From Nakamurella antarctica (GTDB lineage: Bacteria > Actinomycetota > Actinomycetes > Mycobacteriales > Nakamurellaceae), in the NCBI RefSeq assembly GCF_003860405.1, contig NZ_CP034170.1, forward strand, positions 620,001-684,000: a DNA stretch of 64,000 bases. The letters run 5' to 3'. Made by a program: the position numbers and the translations under genes. The notes beneath the pieces were generated by a model. The model had not been told where the DNA came from. It did no database searches and worked only from the letters and a program-made list of their open reading frames with translations. Of this stretch, positions 44,211 through 53,457 are shown one piece after another; position 1 is the first letter of the stretch, and every line of letters starts with the position of its first letter.

Positions 44211-45239
44211 ATGGAGGCTGTGACCTTCGCAGTGGTAACCGCAGACAGCGCCGCCGATCCGCACCCCACGGAGAGCGTGGCCGCGCCGTTGCATCCCCGG
44301 GCGAGTGTGCAGATATCCGACACCGCAAGAGATTTGGCGCGGGCTGCGGCTACGGAGGAAGCTCTGCGACCGAGTTCAGTGGGTGATTTTCTCGACGCGG
44401 TGAGTGAGGACGACGTAGCAATTTCGGTCCGATTCGCCGTTACCGATGCCGGGTACGCAGGCTGGGCGTGGACTGTCACGGTGGCGATAGTGCCTGATGC
44501 GCAGCCCACCATCAGTGAAGTGGTGATGTTGCCGGGCGATGGCGCGCTGCTGGCGCCGGAGTGGTTGCCGTGGAATGAAAGAATTCGGGCAGGGGATCTG
44601 GGTGTTGGGGACGTGCTGTTGCCTATCGACAACGACCCTCGACTGGTTCCCGCTTACCTGCAGTCCGACGATCCGGCAATTGAGGACCTCGCCCACGAGC
44701 TCGGCATTGGCCGAGTGCGCGTAATGGGTCGTATCGGCAGACAGGACGCGGCGGCCCGCTGGCGCGAGGGCGAATTCGGACCGGACAGCGAAATGGCCAA
44801 GGCTGCTCCCGTGACATGTGTGCAGTGCGCGTTTTATCTCCCGCTCGCTGGCTCGCTCGGTGCGGTCGCCGGCGCGTGTGGCAACGAGATGTCGCCGGCA
44901 GACGGCAGAGTGGTGGATTCGGCTTACGGGTGCGGCGCCGGTTCGGAAGTGCGTGTGGAGTTGATTCCGTCGGGCTTCGGGGATTCGATGATTGATGAGA
45001 ACACACTGGACGTGCACCCCAAAATGGTGGTCGATGGGCCGCAGCCCCTGGACGTGGACCCCCGTGAGCGGTTCCCGATTGACGAAGAGCCTGCGGGCGG
45101 GCAAGACGAGAACGGCGGCGGCGAGAGCGGCGACGGCGAGAGCGTCGACGCTGCGGAGTGGACAGCTGAGGCTGAGCTCGCCGCCGAAGCTCATACCCAT
45201 GATGAGGCCGTCCATGGTGCGGGCAACGAAGATTCCTGA
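44211..45239 (+). CDS. DUF3027 protein
   Basis: A 342-residue actinobacterial DUF3027 family protein (recalled Rv0877). Core features are VGDFLDAVSEDDVAISVRFA, GYAGWAWTVTVA, APEWLPWNERIRAGDLGVGD in outline (short motifs GWAWTV, WLPWNERI), a Cys-containing segment PVTCVQCAFYLPL with GACGNEMSPADGRVV, and an acidic C terminus. The CxxC suggests metal or redox function, but none is known. The ATG at 44211 lacks a clear ribosome site. The gene overlaps the following sacsin-like gene by 26 bases. Confidence 0.8.
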   Translation: MEAVTFAVVTADSAADPHPTESVAAPLHPRASVQISDTARDLARAAATEEALRPSSVGDFLDAVSEDDVAISVRFAVTDAGYAGWAWTVTVAIVPDAQPTISEVVMLPGDGALLAPEWLPWNERIRAGDLGVGDVLLPIDNDPRLVPAYLQSDDPAIEDLAHELGIGRVRVMGRIGRQDAAARWREGEFGPDSEMAKAAPVTCVQCAFYLPLAGSLGAVAGACGNEMSPADGRVVDSAYGCGAGSEVRVELIPSGFGDSMIDENTLDVHPKMVVDGPQPLDVDPRERFPIDEEPAGGQDENGGGESGDGESVDAAEWTAEAELAAEAHTHDEAVHGAGNEDS

Positions 45240-48200
45240 CTTTGCTGCAGTGGCTGACCCGTTTGGCACAGCCGAGCTTCGGGCGGCGGTGGTGGCCACG
45301 TGGCAACGTTCCGTGGCTCGGTTGCGAGAAGACGCTAACGCCGAGGAGTCGTTGGCTTTCGTCGGCTACGCCGGCCGCGTGGTGGTAGAACTGGCCGCGA
45401 ACGCTGCTGACGCGGCGATCGCTGCGGGAGTGCCCGGACGCATCCGGTTCTCGGTCGTCGACGGCGAACTTCGAGTGGCTAACACCGGAGCGCCGCTGAC
45501 ATCCGAAGGCGTGGCCGCACTTGCCTCCCTGCGGGCCTCAGCCAAACGCGATGCACTGGGGACGGTAGGGCATTTCGGCGTCGGATTCACTGCGGTGTTA
45601 GCGGTCTCCGAGGCACCTTCGGTGCATTCGGTGGGCGGGGGTGTGCAGTTCAGCGCGGCGCGAACCGCACAGTGTCTATCTGAATTGGGCTCTGCTGAAC
45701 TTGACGCCGAAATCGATCGGCGCGGGGGGCACGTCCCGATCCTTCGGCTGCCGTGGCCGGCTGAGAATGTCGCCCTTCCAGCCGGTTTCACCACCGAAGT
45801 GCGACTGCCACTACTACCCGATGTGGACGTTGCGGGGTTACTTGCTGGCGTCGGGGATCATCTGTTATTGACGCTGCGAGGCCTCGACATTATCGAGCTG
45901 CCTGATCGAGTACTGACCAAATTGGAGCACAACGCCGACGAGATAAGCATTCTCGACGGTGATGTTGAAACGCGATGGCGGCTCAGTACCCGCACGGGAC
46001 GACTCTCGCCCGAGCTCCTCGGCAGGCAGTTGGTCGAGCAACGAGGCCACGATCGATGGTGGGTGACCTGGGCGACGCCGGTGGGCAAGCGCCTCGGCGA
46101 CGACGTCCTATATGCGCCGACGCCAACGGATGAGCCTTTAGCACTGCCTGCTCGATTGATGGGTTCGTTCCCCGTGGACGACACTCGTAGGCACCTAGCT
46201 GCTGGGGATCTGGCGGACTTTCTGCTGGCAGAAGCCGCCGAGGGTTATCTTCAGCTGATGCGCTCTGCGGAACCTGAGGATAGGTTGGATCTATTGCCCG
46301 CAGGCGGCTTTGGGATCAGCCAGATAGACACCGGCCTTCGGTTAGCGATTGCGAGCAAGGCTCGAAGCACTCCGTTGCTGGTGACCGTGAGCGGCGACGC
46401 TATTCGGCCAGAGGCCGCGGTGATGATGCCGGGGGCGGCGACGCAATTGCTGGAGCTTGTGGCGGACGCGGTTCCACACCTGCTGCCGGCGCCACGCTCG
46501 CTCAGCGATACCGAGGCGATGCGCACGTTGGGTGTTCGCACTCTCACGGTTGCCGAGATGTCCTCGGCTCTTGGGAGTTTGGGCCGCGAGCCGCAGTTTT
46601 GGGGCACGCTCTACGAACTGCTTGATTTTGCCTCGCCCGATGATCTTGCGGATCTGCCAGTGCCGACTGCCGACGGTCGTACGGTGCTGGGGGCTAAGAG
46701 CGTGCTGCTACCGCCGCCGTCTGGTTTGCCGGCGGGTGGCGCACTTGATGCTTTCGCCGATCTAGCAGCAGCCGTACCTTCGCTCCGTGTGGTGCATCCG
46801 GACGCGATAGTAAGCCAGGGTGCCCGACATCTGTTGCGGCGCCTGGGGGCTCAGTCTGCAGACGCGACGCAGATCCTTGCCCAACCTCCGGTCCTCGCGG
46901 AGATTGGGCAGCTGCGCTCGGAGTTGGAGGACTACGACCCCGAAGAGGATGACGACCGTTACCTCACGGTCGCGCACTCAGTACTCGGGGTCGTGCTTTC
47001 TGGTGGTCGACCCGAGATCGGTACCCTGGCGGATCTGCCGCTAACAAGTTCGGACGGACAGTGGTGGCCCATCTCTGAGTTGCTGGTGCCGGGTTCCTCC
47101 TTTGATGAGCTGGTAGACCCGGACGCGGGCGTGCCTTACGTGGACGCCTCGTGGATTCAGACCTACGGACGTGAAACCGTCGTCGCCGCAGGTGCTCTCG
47201 CTGAGTTTCGCATTGTGGCAGACGCTGCGGCAGTGGGACCGGACCATAATCTCCCCGATGAAGACCTGTGGTGGGACGAACAGGAAATTCACCACGGACC
47301 GATCTATTTCACGGCCATCGCTGATCTCGACCTGGTGGCGAACGAAAAATGGCCGCAAGCACTGAGATTGCTGGGTCAGCGCCGGGATTTGCTTGATTGC
47401 CTGCGCGGGCCGCATAGCTATTCTCGGTGGTGGATTTCGCACCATGCCATCCTCGACGGCCGAGCGCCCCGGGAATGGCGGCTGGCTAACGCCCATGATT
47501 TAGCCGGTCTTTTCGACGTTTTCCCGCTGCCTCTCGAGCCCGAACTTGCTACAGCCGTGGGAGTCCGTGCTTCTTTGCAGCAGCTGTTGATGCAAGAGCC
47601 GCAGGTGCTGCTCGACCGCTTCATTGATCCCGAGCGCACGGTGGCCAGCGCGCTCATCCCGGAGATTACCGCCGGAATCGTTCACGCACTAGCCGGGAAT
47701 CCGGATATCGACCCGCCCGAGTGGATGCGCACGCTCAGTGGGAAAGTCATCGCGGCAGAGGAGGCCCTGGTCTTGGACCTTCCGTGGCTTGCGCAGGTGC
47801 TTGCTCCCGACGAAGTGGTAGCGGGCGGAAGCGACCCCCAGGAGGTCGCGAGGTGGTTGGATTTGGATCTTGCATCGGTGGCGCTTGATGCCGATGCACT
47901 GCGGCCCCTAGCTCGTGCTTGCGTGGGGGAGAGTCCGGCAACCAATGCCATCAATTCGGATGCGATTCTGCGGTGCTGGCGCGAACTGGGGGGCGCGGTT
48001 GAGACCGACATCCTCACGCGAGTAGGGGTTATCGAGTTCTTGACGGTAGTCGTGGAGGGTGATTCTCACGCGCTCACCTGGTGGGTAGCGGGCGATGAGA
48101 TGTGGACCGACGGCAGCGCCGCCGGATGGGGAAAACTTCTCGCCCACCTGTTGGGTAAGTGGGAGTTGCGGTCGTGGGCCACCGCAGTGCTGGGCGGTGA

Positions 48201-48246
48201 CCGCGTTGCGTTGAGCGAGTTCGGGTTCGGGTCTGTCACGAAGTAG
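45214..48246 (+). CDS. Sacsin/HSP90-like ATPase domain protein (1010 residues)
   Basis: A large soluble protein with a GHKL-type ATP-binding domain at the N terminus (residues ~35-220): N box VVELAANAADAAI, G1 region DGELRVANTGAPL, G2 GTVGHFGVGFTAV. This is the sacsin N-terminal-like class, related to Hsp90. The remaining ~780 residues have no domain I recognise and contain long Leu/Ala-rich helical stretches with DLADL-type segments. It begins inside the DUF3027 gene; ATG 45214 is chosen (GTG 45217 and ATG 45202 are near alternatives). Possible roles include chaperone or DNA/protein quality control; none is shown here. Co-transcription with DUF3027 is strongly implied by the 26-base overlap. 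Confidence 0.75.
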   Translation: MVRATKIPDFAAVADPFGTAELRAAVVATWQRSVARLREDANAEESLAFVGYAGRVVVELAANAADAAIAAGVPGRIRFSVVDGELRVANTGAPLTSEGVAALASLRASAKRDALGTVGHFGVGFTAVLAVSEAPSVHSVGGGVQFSAARTAQCLSELGSAELDAEIDRRGGHVPILRLPWPAENVALPAGFTTEVRLPLLPDVDVAGLLAGVGDHLLLTLRGLDIIELPDRVLTKLEHNADEISILDGDVETRWRLSTRTGRLSPELLGRQLVEQRGHDRWWVTWATPVGKRLGDDVLYAPTPTDEPLALPARLMGSFPVDDTRRHLAAGDLADFLLAEAAEGYLQLMRSAEPEDRLDLLPAGGFGISQIDTGLRLAIASKARSTPLLVTVSGDAIRPEAAVMMPGAATQLLELVADAVPHLLPAPRSLSDTEAMRTLGVRTLTVAEMSSALGSLGREPQFWGTLYELLDFASPDDLADLPVPTADGRTVLGAKSVLLPPPSGLPAGGALDAFADLAAAVPSLRVVHPDAIVSQGARHLLRRLGAQSADATQILAQPPVLAEIGQLRSELEDYDPEEDDDRYLTVAHSVLGVVLSGGRPEIGTLADLPLTSSDGQWWPISELLVPGSSFDELVDPDAGVPYVDASWIQTYGRETVVAAGALAEFRIVADAAAVGPDHNLPDEDLWWDEQEIHHGPIYFTAIADLDLVANEKWPQALRLLGQRRDLLDCLRGPHSYSRWWISHHAILDGRAPREWRLANAHDLAGLFDVFPLPLEPELATAVGVRASLQQLLMQEPQVLLDRFIDPERTVASALIPEITAGIVHALAGNPDIDPPEWMRTLSGKVIAAEEALVLDLPWLAQVLAPDEVVAGGSDPQEVARWLDLDLASVALDADALRPLARACVGESPATNAINSDAILRCWRELGGAVETDILTRVGVIEFLTVVVEGDSHALTWWVAGDEMWTDGSAAGWGKLLAHLLGKWELRSWATAVLGGDRVALSEFGFGSVTK

Positions 48247-48265
48247 TGGGCGTGCCCCGGGGGCC

Positions 48266-48306
48266 ACGTAAGAAAATGGGCAACGTAAGAAAATGGGCAA
48301 CGTAAG
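48266..48306. repeat. 17-base tandem repeat before nitronate monooxygenase
   Basis: ACGTAAGAAAATGGGCA occurs at 48266-48282 and 48283-48299, with a partial third copy ACGTAAG at 48300-48306. The last copy supplies the A-AGGA of the downstream ribosome site. Confidence 0.85.
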
Positions 48307-48315
48307 GATGGCGTC

Positions 48316-49287
48316 ATGCGGACTTGGCTGACCGAGCAGTTCGATCTCACGGTGCCGGTAGTGAGCGCACCAATGGCCGGGGTCGCTGGCGGCAGGCTTG
48401 CCGCCGCGGTGTCCGCCGCGGGTGCATTAGGGATGATCGGCGTGGGTTCGAAGTCAGATCCTGCATGGCTAGACCATCAGATAGATGTGGCTGCCGCCGG
48501 CGAAAAGCCTTATGGCATCGGATTAATGGCGTGGTCGTTGAGCCGGGACGCCACCCCGGGTATGGCAGTACTCAAGGCCAGACCAGACCTGGTGTCGATC
48601 AGCTTCGGTGATGTTGAACCGTGGGTAGCGCCCATGCATGACAACGGTGTCGCGGTCGCTGCGCAGGCGGGAAACCTCCTAGAAGCTTTCGCCTTGGAGG
48701 ATATGGGCGTGGACATCATCGTGGTGCGGGGCGCCGAAGGTGGCGGCCATGGGCGTAACGAAGTGGCGACACTCCCGCTGCTGCAAGCAGTTCTGGATAA
48801 CGTGGATGTGCCTGTGCTGGCTGCCGGCGGCATCGGCACCGCACGAGGCCTTGCCGCTGTTTTGGCGGCGGGCGCGGCGGGCGCATGGGTGGGGACCGCC
48901 TTCACGTGTTGCCCCGAGGCGGATACCTTTGCTGCGGCGCAGGACGCGATAGTGGCGGCGGACCTTCACGACACAACGTACGGCCGGATATTTGACATTG
49001 TGCAGCATGTGCCGTGGCCCGCAGAATTTGGCGGCCGGTCCTTGCGCAACGAGTTCACTGCCGCGTGGGCAGGCCGCGAACACGAGTTGGAGGCCGGTTC
49101 GGCCGCGGCGTTAGCGGCGGGGGATCAAGTGGCCGCAGCCAAGGTGCTGGGTGATACCCGTTACGCGCCAGTGTATGCCGGTCAATCCGCGGGTTTGGTC
49201 CAGTCGCGCCGTCCCGCAGCAGAGGTGGTTGCTGACCTAGCCTGTGCGCAAGAGTATCTGCGGGCTGCAGCGGCGTTGGTGGGCTGA
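48316..49287 (+). CDS. Nitronate monooxygenase family protein
   Basis: A 323-residue FMN-dependent TIM-barrel enzyme of the 2-nitropropane dioxygenase/nitronate monooxygenase family, which oxidises nitronates or, in some members, reduces enoyl groups. It has VVSAPMAGVAGGRLAAAV at the start, the FMN phosphate site PVLAAGGIGTARGLAAVLA and GAEGGGHGR near residue 140. ATG 48316 follows AAGGATGG at about 8 bases. Its substrate is uncertain. Tightly convergent with DUF2530. Confidence 0.88.
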   Translation: MRTWLTEQFDLTVPVVSAPMAGVAGGRLAAAVSAAGALGMIGVGSKSDPAWLDHQIDVAAAGEKPYGIGLMAWSLSRDATPGMAVLKARPDLVSISFGDVEPWVAPMHDNGVAVAAQAGNLLEAFALEDMGVDIIVVRGAEGGGHGRNEVATLPLLQAVLDNVDVPVLAAGGIGTARGLAAVLAAGAAGAWVGTAFTCCPEADTFAAAQDAIVAADLHDTTYGRIFDIVQHVPWPAEFGGRSLRNEFTAAWAGREHELEAGSAAALAAGDQVAAAKVLGDTRYAPVYAGQSAGLVQSRRPAAEVVADLACAQEYLRAAAALVG

Positions 49288-49291
49288 GAAG

Positions 49292-49615
49292 CTACCCCAG
49301 GGCGCTTGTCTGGGCGCCGCGTCGACCGCGCCTGGCAGCGCTGCGCTGCCAGCCGTAAATGCCCAACCCCACGAGGCCCAGAATCCAGCCCGTCATGCAG
49401 GTCCACAACCAGATCATCGCGTCGCTGTTGCGTAAATCGTCGATAAAAAACAGCAGCACCACGAACGCCACAAACCACAAGATGGTCCCTGGCACCACTA
49501 CTCGGGTCAATTCGGCTTTGTAGACGGGTAGCGGCGGTGGTCCGGATAACGGCGCAGGAAGGCTGGGCACGTGTGCGCTGTGGGACGTTTCTGGAGGAAG
49601 ATCGGCGCCGGTCAC
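49292..49615 (-). CDS. DUF2530 membrane protein
   Basis: A 107-residue protein with a Pro-rich N-terminus and two membrane helices (VPGTILWFVAFVVLLFFI and WTCMTGWILGLVGLGIYGW), followed by a basic Arg tail. DUF2530 proteins are found across Actinomycetota beside the MarR gene as here (recalled Rv0879c). GTG start at 49615; no strong ribosome site. Function unknown. Confidence 0.78.
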   Translation of the reverse strand: MTGADLPPETSHSAHVPSLPAPLSGPPPLPVYKAELTRVVVPGTILWFVAFVVLLFFIDDLRNSDAMIWLWTCMTGWILGLVGLGIYGWQRSAARRGRRGAQTSALG

Positions 49616-49729
49616 AGGCTTACTCTAACGGCCCGGACTCGTGAGGGGTGAGTGGTACCGGACCCCGCTCATCCAGCGACACAGGCGTAGGCGCTACAAC
49701 ATGGTCAGCTGAGGATAAAAGTGCTGAGA

Positions 49730-49742
49730 TAGGCTAAACACA
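49730..49742 (+). promoter_or_regulatory. Putative -10 box of leaderless marR transcript
   Basis: TAGGCT at 49730-49735 ends six bases before the ATG at 49742, which has no Shine-Dalgarno. Same arrangement as at 27794. Confidence 0.4.
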
Positions 49743-50164
49743 TGCCGGAAATTGGACCGCTGGCCGCTGATTTGCGGTTTGCGTTGAACCGCATTAACCG
49801 CCGATTACGGCATCAAGTCGCCGCCGACGACCTCACGGTGTCGCAGCTTTCCGTGCTGGCCATCCTGAACCGCGAGGGCTTCCAGACTGCCGGGGAGCTC
49901 GCAACAAAAGAAAATGTACGACCCCCGTCGATGACGCGAGTGATCGGAGCGCTGGAAGCCGCCGGATTAGTGATGCGCAGCGACAACCCTGCCGATGGTA
50001 GGCAGGTGCTGGTGGATCTGACGTCGGAAGGACGGGGGAGGATCACCCTCGAAGTGTTGGCCCGCGAAAAGTGGTTGGCACAACAACTCTCGGAGCTCAG
50101 CATCGACGAGCGCCAAACACTTCAAGCCGCAGTCTCCATCCTGAACACGTTGGCCAGCGGCTGA
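49742..50164 (+). CDS. MarR-family transcriptional regulator
   Basis: A 140-residue winged helix regulator. The DNA-recognition region is QTAGELATKENVRPPSMTRVIGALEAAGL in outline (SMTRVIGALE is the recognition helix), followed by the wing RSDNPADGRQVLVDLT. No Cys sensor. The recalled homologue is Rv0880. A TAGGCT box six bases upstream suggests leaderless expression. An RNA methyltransferase gene starts 25 bases downstream, so the two are likely one operon. The regulon cannot be inferred. Confidence 0.88.
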   Translation: MPEIGPLAADLRFALNRINRRLRHQVAADDLTVSQLSVLAILNREGFQTAGELATKENVRPPSMTRVIGALEAAGLVMRSDNPADGRQVLVDLTSEGRGRITLEVLAREKWLAQQLSELSIDERQTLQAAVSILNTLASG

Positions 50165-50189
50165 TGTCGGTCCGCGAGCCCCGCTAACA

Positions 50190-50999
50190 ATGGCCGAGTT
50201 GGTGGAGATTATTGACCCGATGGACCCGCGCCTCGACGATTTTCGGGACCTGACAGTGGCTGATCGAAGGCCGGATCGACCCGGTGGGAGAGGTTTGGTG
50301 ATCGCCGAGGGGGTCGTCGTGGTCCAACGGTTGCTCGCCTCGCCGTATCCGATCAGATCGCTCTTGGGGGTGCGTCGGCGCTATCACGAGTTGGCCGGGG
50401 ACCTGGCGGATGTAGCAGTGCCGTACTACTGCGCGAGCGCTGAGGTGATGGCGCAGGCAGTGGGATTCCACCTCAATCGCGGCGTTCTTGCCACTGCGGA
50501 TCGAGTGCAGTTTGCCGATGCCGGGTCACTTCTTGCACGCTCCCACACGGTTGCAGTCCTCGAGGGGATCGGTGACCACGAAAATATGGGATCGATCTTC
50601 CGCAATGCCGCGGCATTGGGGGTTGACGCGGTTCTCCTTGCTGAAGGCTGCGCTGACCCGCTGTACCGGCGCAGCGTTCGGGTGTCGATGGGCAATGTGT
50701 TCAAGGTTCCATTCGCAGTTCTGCACGGGTGGGTTGATGACGCCTGCTCGATGCTGCACGCCCATGGATTTACCATCGCGGCGCTGAGTCCCGCGGCTGA
50801 TGCGATGCCACTTTTCACAGCCGGGCTTGCGGGCGCGCGAGTGGCGCTGTTGTTGGGCTCGGAAGGCCCTGGGTTAACGGACCAATCCATTGCCGCCAGT
50901 GACATCAGAGTGCAAATTCCGATGGCCGACGGCGTCGATTCATTGAACGTGGCTACCGCTGGCGCCATTGCTTTTGCCGCCGTCGCGCGGCAGCGATGA
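50190..50999 (+). CDS. SpoU/TrmH-family RNA methyltransferase
   Basis: A 269-residue SPOUT (trefoil-knot) 2'-O-methyltransferase. Motif 1 EGIGDHENMGSIFRNAAALG near residue 130, motif 2 LLLGSEGPGL near 225 and motif 3 IPMADGVDSLNVATAGAIA near 248 are intact; the Asn and Arg of motif 1 and the Ser/Asn of motif 3 are the catalytic elements. An N-terminal substrate-binding domain precedes. Either rRNA or tRNA ribose is the likely target, not decidable here. Recalled homologue Rv0881. No ribosome site is visible upstream of the ATG. Confidence 0.9.
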   Translation: MAELVEIIDPMDPRLDDFRDLTVADRRPDRPGGRGLVIAEGVVVVQRLLASPYPIRSLLGVRRRYHELAGDLADVAVPYYCASAEVMAQAVGFHLNRGVLATADRVQFADAGSLLARSHTVAVLEGIGDHENMGSIFRNAAALGVDAVLLAEGCADPLYRRSVRVSMGNVFKVPFAVLHGWVDDACSMLHAHGFTIAALSPAADAMPLFTAGLAGARVALLLGSEGPGLTDQSIAASDIRVQIPMADGVDSLNVATAGAIAFAAVARQR

Positions 51000-51060
51000 T
51001 GACGCAGGCACCCGATGTGGGTGGGGCGACGGCGTTTTCTCGCAGTGCTACAGGCAAACT

Positions 51061-51546
51061 ATGAATATGCCTGAGAACGAAGTCACACCACGGGGCCCCA
51101 ACGAGACTTCGTCCGTCGACTGCGCGCTCCCCACACCGACACTTCCGGCGACTGCCGACGGCGTGATTGCAGGAGAAGCGGACAGATTTTTCCTACCCGG
51201 CGACTTGGAACCGGGGCCTGCTGTGGCAGAAAACCGACAGCCCGCCGCCGACTGGGAGTGGGTAGAGCAGTGGCGAGCGGGCGGGGAACGAACCCCGTGG
51301 GGTCCTGGTCTGGTCCTGGCTGCGTTCGCTGCGGCCATCGTGGCCATCGCGATCTACGTCATTACCGCCGGGCTTTCCGATCAGGTGATATTTGCCATTA
51401 TTGCCAACGTTGTTATTGCCGGCGGCCTATCACCCGCGCTCTGGGTCGCCAGGACCCTGCCCGTGCTGCGGTGGATATCGCTCGGTGGTGCATGCGGCGC
51501 GGTCGTTGCGTGGTGCGCAGTCCTGTTCTTCCCGATTGCGACGTAA
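51061..51546 (+). CDS. DUF2537-like membrane protein
   Basis: A 161-residue protein. An acidic/Pro-rich N-terminus (to ~60) precedes a WVEQWRAGGERTPWGPG block and three hydrophobic segments near 80-160 (LVLAAFAAAIVAIAIYVI, VIFAIIANVVIAGGL, WISLGGACGAVVAWCAVLF). This agrees with the DUF2537 membrane family (recalled Rv0882). ATG 51061 is used; ATG 51067 is also possible. Function unknown. It is convergent with the ABC exporter genes. Confidence 0.65.
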   Translation: MNMPENEVTPRGPNETSSVDCALPTPTLPATADGVIAGEADRFFLPGDLEPGPAVAENRQPAADWEWVEQWRAGGERTPWGPGLVLAAFAAAIVAIAIYVITAGLSDQVIFAIIANVVIAGGLSPALWVARTLPVLRWISLGGACGAVVAWCAVLFFPIAT

Positions 51547-51573
51547 CCTGCACGGCTTGAACGCTTGTCGTGA

Positions 51574-53457
51574 TCAGACGAGGGAATCTTTCCATGCGGT
51601 GTGCAAACCGGCGAACCGCCCGGAACCGGCGATGAGGTCGTCAGGTTTACCATCTTCCACGATCGCGCCCCCTTCCATGACGAGAACGCGGTCGGCAATG
51701 GACACGGTCGAGAGTCGGTGGGCGATGATCACCGCGGTGCGCCCCCGCAGCACTTGCTTCAGCGCAGCCTGAACGGCTTGTTCGCTGGGGATGTCCAACG
51801 ACGCCGTGGCCTCGTCCAGGATAAGCACAGCCGGATCAGCGAGAAACGCCCTGGCGAAAGCGACCAGCTGACGCTGGCCCGCAGATAGGCGTCCGCCGCG
51901 CTTGCGGACGTCGGTATCAAAGCCGTCGGGTAGTTTTCGGATAAACGTCGCTGCGCCGATGTGCTCGGCGGCATTTTCGATTTCCGCGCGGGTTGCTTCG
52001 GGCCTGCCCAGTGCGATGTTGTCGGCGACTGAACCGGAGAACAAAAATGACTCCTGCGTCACCATAACGATTCCACGCCGCAAGTCGGCAGTGGACAGCT
52101 CCGATAAGGCAATTCCATCGAGCATCACGCGGCCGTGGGTGGGATCGTAGAATCGCGCGAGCAACTTGGCAACCGTCGATTTCCCCGCTCCCGTTGCGCC
52201 GACAATGGCGACGGTCTGGCCCGCGGGGAGCGTGAGGTCGAACACCGGAAGCACCTCAGTGTCCGAGGTGTAGGAGAAACGGGCCTGCTCGAAGACAACG
52301 AGCCCGCGAGGGTCTGTGAGCTCTACCGGGTTGGCGGGTTCGGCGACCTGTGGTTCCTCCTCCAGGAGCCCGGAGAGTTTTTCCAGTGCAGCTGATGCCG
52401 ATTGGAACGAGTTGTAGAACATGGCCAGCTCATCGAGCGGGTCGTAAATGCGCCTCAGGTAGAGCAGGAATGCAGTGAGCACGCCGATTTCAGTCGCGCC
52501 ATCGATGACGCGCATCGCGCCGAACACCATGACGATAGCGAGCGAGAGATTGCCGATCAGGCGGACGCCGGGAGTGAAGACCGCCATCGCGATGAGCCCG
52601 TCACCGTTGGACTTGGCGTACGCATCGTTTTCTATCCGGAAGATCTTCTCGTTACGCGACTCTCGGCGAAATGCCACCACCGCACGCAAGCCGTTCATTG
52701 ACTCGGCAAATTGGACGATCAAGGCGGCTATCGACGTCCGGGTTCGCCGGTAGATCGTCAGTGATGTGCGTTGGAACCAACGCGTCAAAAAGAAGATGGG
52801 GACGAACGCGACCAACGCTATGAGCCCAAGGGGGGCATCGAGAATGATCAGCGCGACCGACATAACAACCACCGAGAGCAATCCCGATACGAGGTTGTCC
52901 ACACCCTGGGCGAGCAACTCGCCCAAGGTGTCCAGGTCGCTCGTCATCCGCGAAATGATTCGTCCCGACGTGTACTTCTCATGGAATGACAAGCTCAAAG
53001 ACTGGGAGTGGTTGAAGACCCTGCCGCGCAGATCCAGCAGCAGGTCCTGAGAAATCCGGCCGCTGATAGCGGTAAAAAGTGCGCGAGTTGCGGCGCTGGC
53101 GATACCGGCAGCAAGGTAGGCAAGCAACGCGAATGTGAGTGGGGCTCGATTGCCCGATAGGAGCGCGGGCACCGCAGTGTCGATGGCGTACGCGATCAGC
53201 AACGGGCCGGAGAGGGCGGCGACTTGTTCGACGATCACGACTAGGAGCACCACGAGCGCAAGTTTGCGGTGTGGACGAAGCAGCATCCCGAGAAGCTTTC
53301 GTGACCGGGCTTGTAAACGCACTCCGACTGTCCTGGTCAGATCGTCGGAGTCCGTGTCCTCCGTCGCTACGCCCCGCCAAGAACGGTCGTCCAGCAGTGG
53401 CTTTGCTTGATCCGGGGGCTCGTTATTGCCGCCGCCGTAGTGAATTTCCGCGCTCAT
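51574..53457 (-). CDS. ABC exporter subunit with canonical catalytic site
   Basis: A 627-residue half-transporter: six transmembrane helices (residues ~55-340) then a nucleotide-binding domain with Walker A VGATGAGKST, Q-loop MVTQESFLFSG, signature RLSAGQRQ, Walker B VLILDEATASLD (catalytic Glu present) and H-loop IAHRLST. The signature has Ala instead of Gly (LSAGQ). The start overlaps the stop of the partner gene by ATGA, so the two subunits form a heterodimer. The type is MsbA/LmrA-like multidrug or lipid export; substrate unknown. Confidence 0.9.
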   Translation of the reverse strand: MSAEIHYGGGNNEPPDQAKPLLDDRSWRGVATEDTDSDDLTRTVGVRLQARSRKLLGMLLRPHRKLALVVLLVVIVEQVAALSGPLLIAYAIDTAVPALLSGNRAPLTFALLAYLAAGIASAATRALFTAISGRISQDLLLDLRGRVFNHSQSLSLSFHEKYTSGRIISRMTSDLDTLGELLAQGVDNLVSGLLSVVVMSVALIILDAPLGLIALVAFVPIFFLTRWFQRTSLTIYRRTRTSIAALIVQFAESMNGLRAVVAFRRESRNEKIFRIENDAYAKSNGDGLIAMAVFTPGVRLIGNLSLAIVMVFGAMRVIDGATEIGVLTAFLLYLRRIYDPLDELAMFYNSFQSASAALEKLSGLLEEEPQVAEPANPVELTDPRGLVVFEQARFSYTSDTEVLPVFDLTLPAGQTVAIVGATGAGKSTVAKLLARFYDPTHGRVMLDGIALSELSTADLRRGIVMVTQESFLFSGSVADNIALGRPEATRAEIENAAEHIGAATFIRKLPDGFDTDVRKRGGRLSAGQRQLVAFARAFLADPAVLILDEATASLDIPSEQAVQAALKQVLRGRTAVIIAHRLSTVSIADRVLVMEGGAIVEDGKPDDLIAGSGRFAGLHTAWKDSLV

